A stretch of DNA of 64,000 nt from Pseudomonadota bacterium (GTDB lineage Bacteria; Pseudomonadota; Alphaproteobacteria; Rhizobiales; Rhizobiaceae): assembly GCA_023404095.1 (NCBI GenBank), contig JAEYDD010000002.1, positions 62,001 to 126,000 on the forward strand, given 5' to 3'. Every line of letters starts with the position of its first letter. Position 1 is the stretch's first letter. Made by a program: the position numbers and the translations under genes. The notes under the pieces are model-generated. The model saw only the letters and a list, made by a program, of their open reading frames with translations, was not told the origin of the DNA and did not search any database. This document shows, piece by piece, positions 60,551 through 64,000 of the stretch.

Positions 60551-60628
60551 GCGACGAGGGATAGCCGCCGGCGGTTAACGCAAGGTGAGCCCGATTGTGA
60601 AATCTGTCTTGATCCGGCGGACAACAGC

Positions 60629-61111
60629 TCAGCCGGCGGCAAATTGCTTCAGCTTTTCGCCGGAAAGCCGGTAGCGCGTCCATTCGGTCTGCGGCTCGGC
60701 GCCGATCGCCTCGTAAACGCGGATGGCCGGTTCGTTCCAGTCGAGCACGCTCCATTCGAAACGACCGCACCCCTCCTCCACCGCAACCCTGGCAAGGTGG
60801 CGCAGCAGCATCCTGCCGAGACCCGCCCGACGGTGCTCCGGCGTCACGTAGAGATCTTCGAGATAGAGCCCGTTGCGGGCCTGCCAGGTGGAATAGCTGA
60901 GGAACCAGACGGCAAAGCCCGCAGGCTCGCCGGCCTCTGTCTCGCAAATCACGGCGCGGGTGACGGAGCCTGCTCCAAACAGGGAAGCGGCAATGGTCTC
61001 TTCCGTCGCCTCAACCTCGTTCCCGGCCTTCTCATAGATGGCAAGCTCGGTGATGAAGCGCAGGATGACGCCTGCATCCGCAGGCGTCGCGTTGCGAATG
61101 CGATAGCTCAT
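60629..61111 (-). CDS. GNAT family N-acetyltransferase
   Basis: This 160-residue protein with the GNAT fold starts MSYRIRNATPADAGVILRF. The acetyl-CoA loop is LYVTPEHRRAGLGRMLLRHL near residues 86-105, followed by EWSVLDWNEPAIRVYEAIGA. The overall pattern, including the ELAIYEKAGNEVEAT segment and the closing EWTRYRLSGEKL, is of the diamine/spermidine acetyltransferase (SSAT)-like group, but the substrate is not known. The ATG at 61111 gives the normal N-terminus and starts 5 bp after the lipoprotein gene; an ATG at 61132 overlaps that gene by 16 bp. Probable cotranscription. Confidence 0.88.
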   Translation of the reverse strand: MSYRIRNATPADAGVILRFITELAIYEKAGNEVEATEETIAASLFGAGSVTRAVICETEAGEPAGFAVWFLSYSTWQARNGLYLEDLYVTPEHRRAGLGRMLLRHLARVAVEEGCGRFEWSVLDWNEPAIRVYEAIGAEPQTEWTRYRLSGEKLKQFAAG

Positions 61112-61116
61112 CGGGC

Positions 61117-61731
61117 TTAGAACGGCCACCATTTCTTGGTGCCGGAATTGGCCATCTTCGCCTCTTTCTTCCGGCGAAGCTCCTTCTTGCGTTCCGGCTC
61201 GCCGAGGTCGGCGGCGGCTTCTTCCGGAAGCTTGCGGTATTCGAGCGGCGGATCGCTGAGGTAGCGGCGCTTGTCGCTATAGAGGCCCTGCTGCAGCTTG
61301 CGCGCCTCGCGATACTGCTCCTGCTGTTCCTTGGTGGAAAGCTGGCGCATCGTGTTGTTCTGGCTCTGCAGCGGCGAGTTGTAGCCAATCTTGCGCTCGT
61401 TCTCGGTCGCTTCCGCCTTCAGGCGCTCGCGCATGTCCTCCGGGCTTTCCACCCACTGGGGATTGTCGGTGGTGGAGGCAAGCGTCTTCTGCGGCTGCAC
61501 CAGCGTCGCCTCGTCCTTCGGCACGACGAGCGAGCCGCGCGGCTGGTAGGCGATCCTCTTGTCGCCGTTCGGCGGCCGGAGCATCACGGCGTTGCCGAGG
61601 TCATCCATCAACTGCTCGCCGCTCGTCTTGTCGGTGCCGTAGGTGGGACCGCCAACGCAACCAGAAAGGACGGCGCAGGCGCCAAGCAGCGCTGCAGCGC
61701 CGGCCAGTCGAATTTCTCGCGTCATTGCCAT
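61117..61731 (-). CDS. Outer membrane or periplasmic lipoprotein of unknown function
   Basis: This 204-residue protein has a lipoprotein signal: MAMTREIRLAGAAALLGACA with lipobox VLSGC (Cys25), so it is lipid anchored. The remainder is polar with NPQWVESPEDMRERLKAEA and a Lys/Arg/Glu-rich C-terminal helix ending in TKKWWPF. No enzymatic motif is seen. The basic helical tail and WWPF end suggest it contacts peptidoglycan or another envelope layer; that is a guess. It is cotranscribed with the GNAT gene. Confidence 0.8.
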   Translation of the reverse strand: MAMTREIRLAGAAALLGACAVLSGCVGGPTYGTDKTSGEQLMDDLGNAVMLRPPNGDKRIAYQPRGSLVVPKDEATLVQPQKTLASTTDNPQWVESPEDMRERLKAEATENERKIGYNSPLQSQNNTMRQLSTKEQQEQYREARKLQQGLYSDKRRYLSDPPLEYRKLPEEAAADLGEPERKKELRRKKEAKMANSGTKKWWPF

Positions 61732-61902
61732 GCAAACCCTTCCCGGCCGAGCCGGTGAATCGCGTCGATCATGTTCATCGAATACCGTGCGGTGACGGAA
61801 AAATCCGACGATTTTCGGGCAGGAATACCGGATGAGGCGCCAAAGCGCAATTCATCCGGTAACTTGACCACCTTGTTCACAACCTTTCGTGATCGCGCCG
61901 CC

Positions 61903-64000
61903 TCAGGCGGCGGCGCTGAAGCCGATCTCGCGAAGGGCTGCCGCATCGCGCGCAGAAACGTCCGGATAGTCCGGATCGGAACCGACATCGGTGGTGATGC
62001 GCCACGAACGGGCGCACTTGGTGCCCTCCGCAAGCTTCGGCTCGACAGCCACGCCCGGGACCTCCTGCAGGCGGAAAGCCTCGGCAGGGCCTTCGCCGGA
62101 CACCAGCGTGATCGCAGACGTGATGCAGATCTCGGCGAAGTCTTCACCTTCGAGCGCCGCCATCAGTTCCGCATCGGTGACATAGACCACGGGCGCGGCC
62201 TCCAGCGACGAGCCGATCCGCTTCTCGCGGCGCTCGATCTCGAGCGCGCCGGTCACGACGGTGCGGACGGTGCGGATCTTCTCCCACTTCGCCGCAAGCG
62301 CGTCGTTCTTCCACTCGGCCGAAATTTCCGGGAACTGTTCGAGGTGGACGGAGACCGCGTCGGGCTTGCGCGACAGCCAGGCTTCCTCGGTCGTGAACGG
62401 CAGCATCGGCGCCAGCCACAGGACGAGGCAGTCGAACAGCTTGCGGATGACGGCGAGTGCCGCACGACGGCGCAGGCTGGACGGCGCGTCGCAGTAGAGC
62501 GCATCCTTGCGGACGTCGAAGTAGAAGGCCGAGAGCTCGACGTTTGAAAAGTCGATCAGAGCCCGGGCGATCTTCTTGAAGTCGAAGGCGTCGTAGCCCT
62601 CGCGGACGAGCACGTCGAGTTCCGCCAGCCGGTGCAGCATCAGCTTCTCCAGCTCCGGCATATCGGCATAGGCGATCTCCTCGCCCTTGTCGTGGGCGAG
62701 CGTGCCGAGCATCCAGCGGATGGTGTTGCGCAGCTTGCGGTAGGCGTCGATGTTGGTCTGGATGATCGTCTTGCCGAGGCGCTGGTCTTCCCAGTAATCG
62801 GTCGTCATGACCCACAGGCGCAGGATGTCGGCGCCGGCGTCCTTCATCACGTCCTGCGGCGAGACGACGTTGCCCTTCGACTTCGACATCTTCTCGCCCT
62901 TCTCGTCCATCGTGAACCCGTGGGTGACGACGGCATTGTAGGGCGCGCGGCCGCGCGTCGCGCAGCTTTCGAGCAGCGAGGAATGGAACCAGCCGCGATG
63001 CTGGTCGGAGCCTTCCAGGTAGACGTCGGCCGGCCACTTCAGGTCCGGTCGGTCTTCGAGCGTGAAGGTGTGGGTCGAGCCTGAGTCGAACCAGACGTCG
63101 AGGATGTCCATGACCTGCTGCCAGCGGACCGGATCATGATCATTGCCGAGGAAGCGCTCCTTGGCGCCTTCGGCGAACCATGCGTCCGCGCCTTCCTTCT
63201 CGAAGGCTTCGAGGATGCGGGCGTTGACGGCGTCGTCGACGAGCACGTTGCCGTCCTCATCGGCGAAGATCGCGATCGGCACGCCCCAGGCGCGCTGGCG
63301 GGAAAGCACCCAGTCCGGACGGCCCTCGATCATGGCGCGCAGGCGGTTCTGGCCGGCGGCGGGCACGAAGCGGGTGTCGTCGATGGCAGACAGCGAGCGC
63401 GAGCGCAGCGTGGTGCCGTCTCCCAGTTCCTTGTCCATGTAGACGAACCACTGCGGCGTGTTGCGGAAGATAACCGGCTTCTTGGAGCGCCAGGAATGCG
63501 GATAGGAATGCTTCAGCCGGCCGCGGGCAAACAGCGCATGGCGGGCGATCAGCGCCTTGATGACGCGGTCGTTGGCATCGCCCTTCTTGCCCTTGTCGTC
63601 GATGACGCGACCGGCGCCGCCTTCCGCATCCGGGCCGAAGCCGGGCGCGTCGGCGGTGAAATAGCCGGCGTCGTCGACGGTGAACGGGATGGCGGACGAG
63701 ATGCCGCGGGCTTCCAGCGCGCGGGCGGAGTCCATCCAGGCGTCGAAGTCCTCGCGGCCGTGGCCGGGGGCGGTGTGGACGAAGCCCGTGCCGGCGTCGT
63801 CGGTGACGTGGTCGCCATCGAGCAGCGGCACCTTGAAGTCGTAACCGCCGCCGAGACCGTGCAGCGGATGGGCGCAGGTGATGGCGCCAAGTTCATCGGC
63901 CTCGACGTCGCGGATGAAATTGAAGGTCAGCTTGGCCTTTGCGGCGGATTCGTCGGCAAGGCGCTTGGCGAAGATCAGCTTCTCGCCCGGCTGCGGGCCG
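61903..64000 (-). CDS. ileS: Isoleucine-tRNA ligase, C-terminal part (right edge cuts the gene)
   Basis: IleS charges tRNA-Ile in the cytosol and edits mischarged valine. The frame is open to the window edge, giving about 699 C-terminal residues; the start lies outside. Visible landmarks, in protein order, are the editing-domain GLGGGYDFKVPLLDGDHV and GFVHTAPGHGREDF, the catalytic core with WVLSRQRAWGVPIA, VWFDSGSTHTF and MDEKGEKMSKSKGNVVSP (KMSKS), and the anticodon-binding region. The C-terminal zinc-binding extension is lacking, as in many alphaproteobacterial proteins. The end at 61903 is 172 bp from the lipoprotein gene start. Confidence 0.97.
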   Translation of the reverse strand, partial: GPQPGEKLIFAKRLADESAAKAKLTFNFIRDVEADELGAITCAHPLHGLGGGYDFKVPLLDGDHVTDDAGTGFVHTAPGHGREDFDAWMDSARALEARGISSAIPFTVDDAGYFTADAPGFGPDAEGGAGRVIDDKGKKGDANDRVIKALIARHALFARGRLKHSYPHSWRSKKPVIFRNTPQWFVYMDKELGDGTTLRSRSLSAIDDTRFVPAAGQNRLRAMIEGRPDWVLSRQRAWGVPIAIFADEDGNVLVDDAVNARILEAFEKEGADAWFAEGAKERFLGNDHDPVRWQQVMDILDVWFDSGSTHTFTLEDRPDLKWPADVYLEGSDQHRGWFHSSLLESCATRGRAPYNAVVTHGFTMDEKGEKMSKSKGNVVSPQDVMKDAGADILRLWVMTTDYWEDQRLGKTIIQTNIDAYRKLRNTIRWMLGTLAHDKGEEIAYADMPELEKLMLHRLAELDVLVREGYDAFDFKKIARALIDFSNVELSAFYFDVRKDALYCDAPSSLRRRAALAVIRKLFDCLVLWLAPMLPFTTEEAWLSRKPDAVSVHLEQFPEISAEWKNDALAAKWEKIRTVRTVVTGALEIERREKRIGSSLEAAPVVYVTDAELMAALEGEDFAEICITSAITLVSGEGPAEAFRLQEVPGVAVEPKLAEGTKCARSWRITTDVGSDPDYPDVSARDAAALREIGFSAAA

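Noticed and set aside
1..64000. Mobile elements, prophage, CRISPR arrays, tRNA or rRNA genes
   Set aside because: No transposase, integrase, phage or Cas motif, no regular spaced repeats and no cloverleaf or rRNA sequence was found on reading. A dedicated tRNA scan was not possible.

Overview
The window is a stretch of GC-rich alphaproteobacterial chromosome, best matched by Sinorhizobium/Ensifer or a close Rhizobiaceae relative. Three things support this. The lineage-specific small proteins DUF2007, DUF2093 and DUF4170 are present. The atp genes run atpI-B-E-F'-F with a split b/b' stator, behind a promoter that fits the Sinorhizobium sigma-70 pattern (CTTGAC, 17 bp, CTATRT). A candidate ECF general-stress promoter and a mosaic palindromic intergenic repeat also fit. 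I see no rRNA, tRNA, CRISPR array, transposase, integrase or phage gene. The region looks like stable chromosome, with perhaps one late insertion (an FkbM-type methyltransferase gene).

Layout. 1-2.4 kb: end of purD, a secreted small protein, a DUF523 protein and a palindromic repeat. 2.4-9.5 kb: glyS and glyQ (glycyl-tRNA synthetase), separated by a DUF2207/LemA membrane pair and an oppositely oriented FkbM methyltransferase. 9.7-13.3 kb: an RmlB-like protein that has lost catalytic residues, a small membrane protein, an S49 protease, TrmN6 and DUF2007. 13.4-17.9 kb: polyprenyl diphosphate synthase, a secreted TPR protein, ispE and moaB. 17.9-20.8 kb: a small glycosyltransferase, a radical-SAM/SplB-like protein behind a LexA-type box, and rnhB. 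21.2-23.9 kb: the F0 part of ATP synthase. 24.2-29.9 kb: cell wall hydrolase, Kup, CorA and Mrp. 30-31.5 kb: two tandem LuxR-like regulators lacking several acyl-homoserine-lactone contact residues.

31.8-36 kb is a sugar-acid operon (IclR regulator, SDR dehydrogenase, DgoK, DgoA, SMP-30 lactonase). It encodes all but the dehydratase step of a De Ley-Doudoroff galactose route. 36-41.5 kb holds a stress-type PRC-barrel protein, then a MttB-family methyltransferase with a flavin-dependent N-demethylase-like enzyme and a divergent LysR regulator, probably for betaine or methylamine catabolism. 41.5-45.2 kb is a signalling block: PilZ, GGDEF-EAL and PAS-PAS-receiver proteins.

45.4-64 kb returns to housekeeping genes: mutL, the lpxK-HAD-waaA lipid A/Kdo block with DUF4170, CysQ-like phosphatase and PmbA, a Kef-type antiporter, a patatin-like protein, rsmD with an RluB-type pseudouridine synthase carrying a long Gly/Arg/Lys-rich tail, tadA, a diguanylate cyclase, a GNAT acetyltransferase, a lipoprotein and most of ileS, which runs off the right edge.

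All function calls rest on motifs and family resemblance read by eye; no database search was made. The most interesting items are the MttB/flavoprotein pair, the probably catalytically dead epimerase, the LexA-type box before the SplB-like gene, the tandem LuxR pair and the 327-residue RluB tail.
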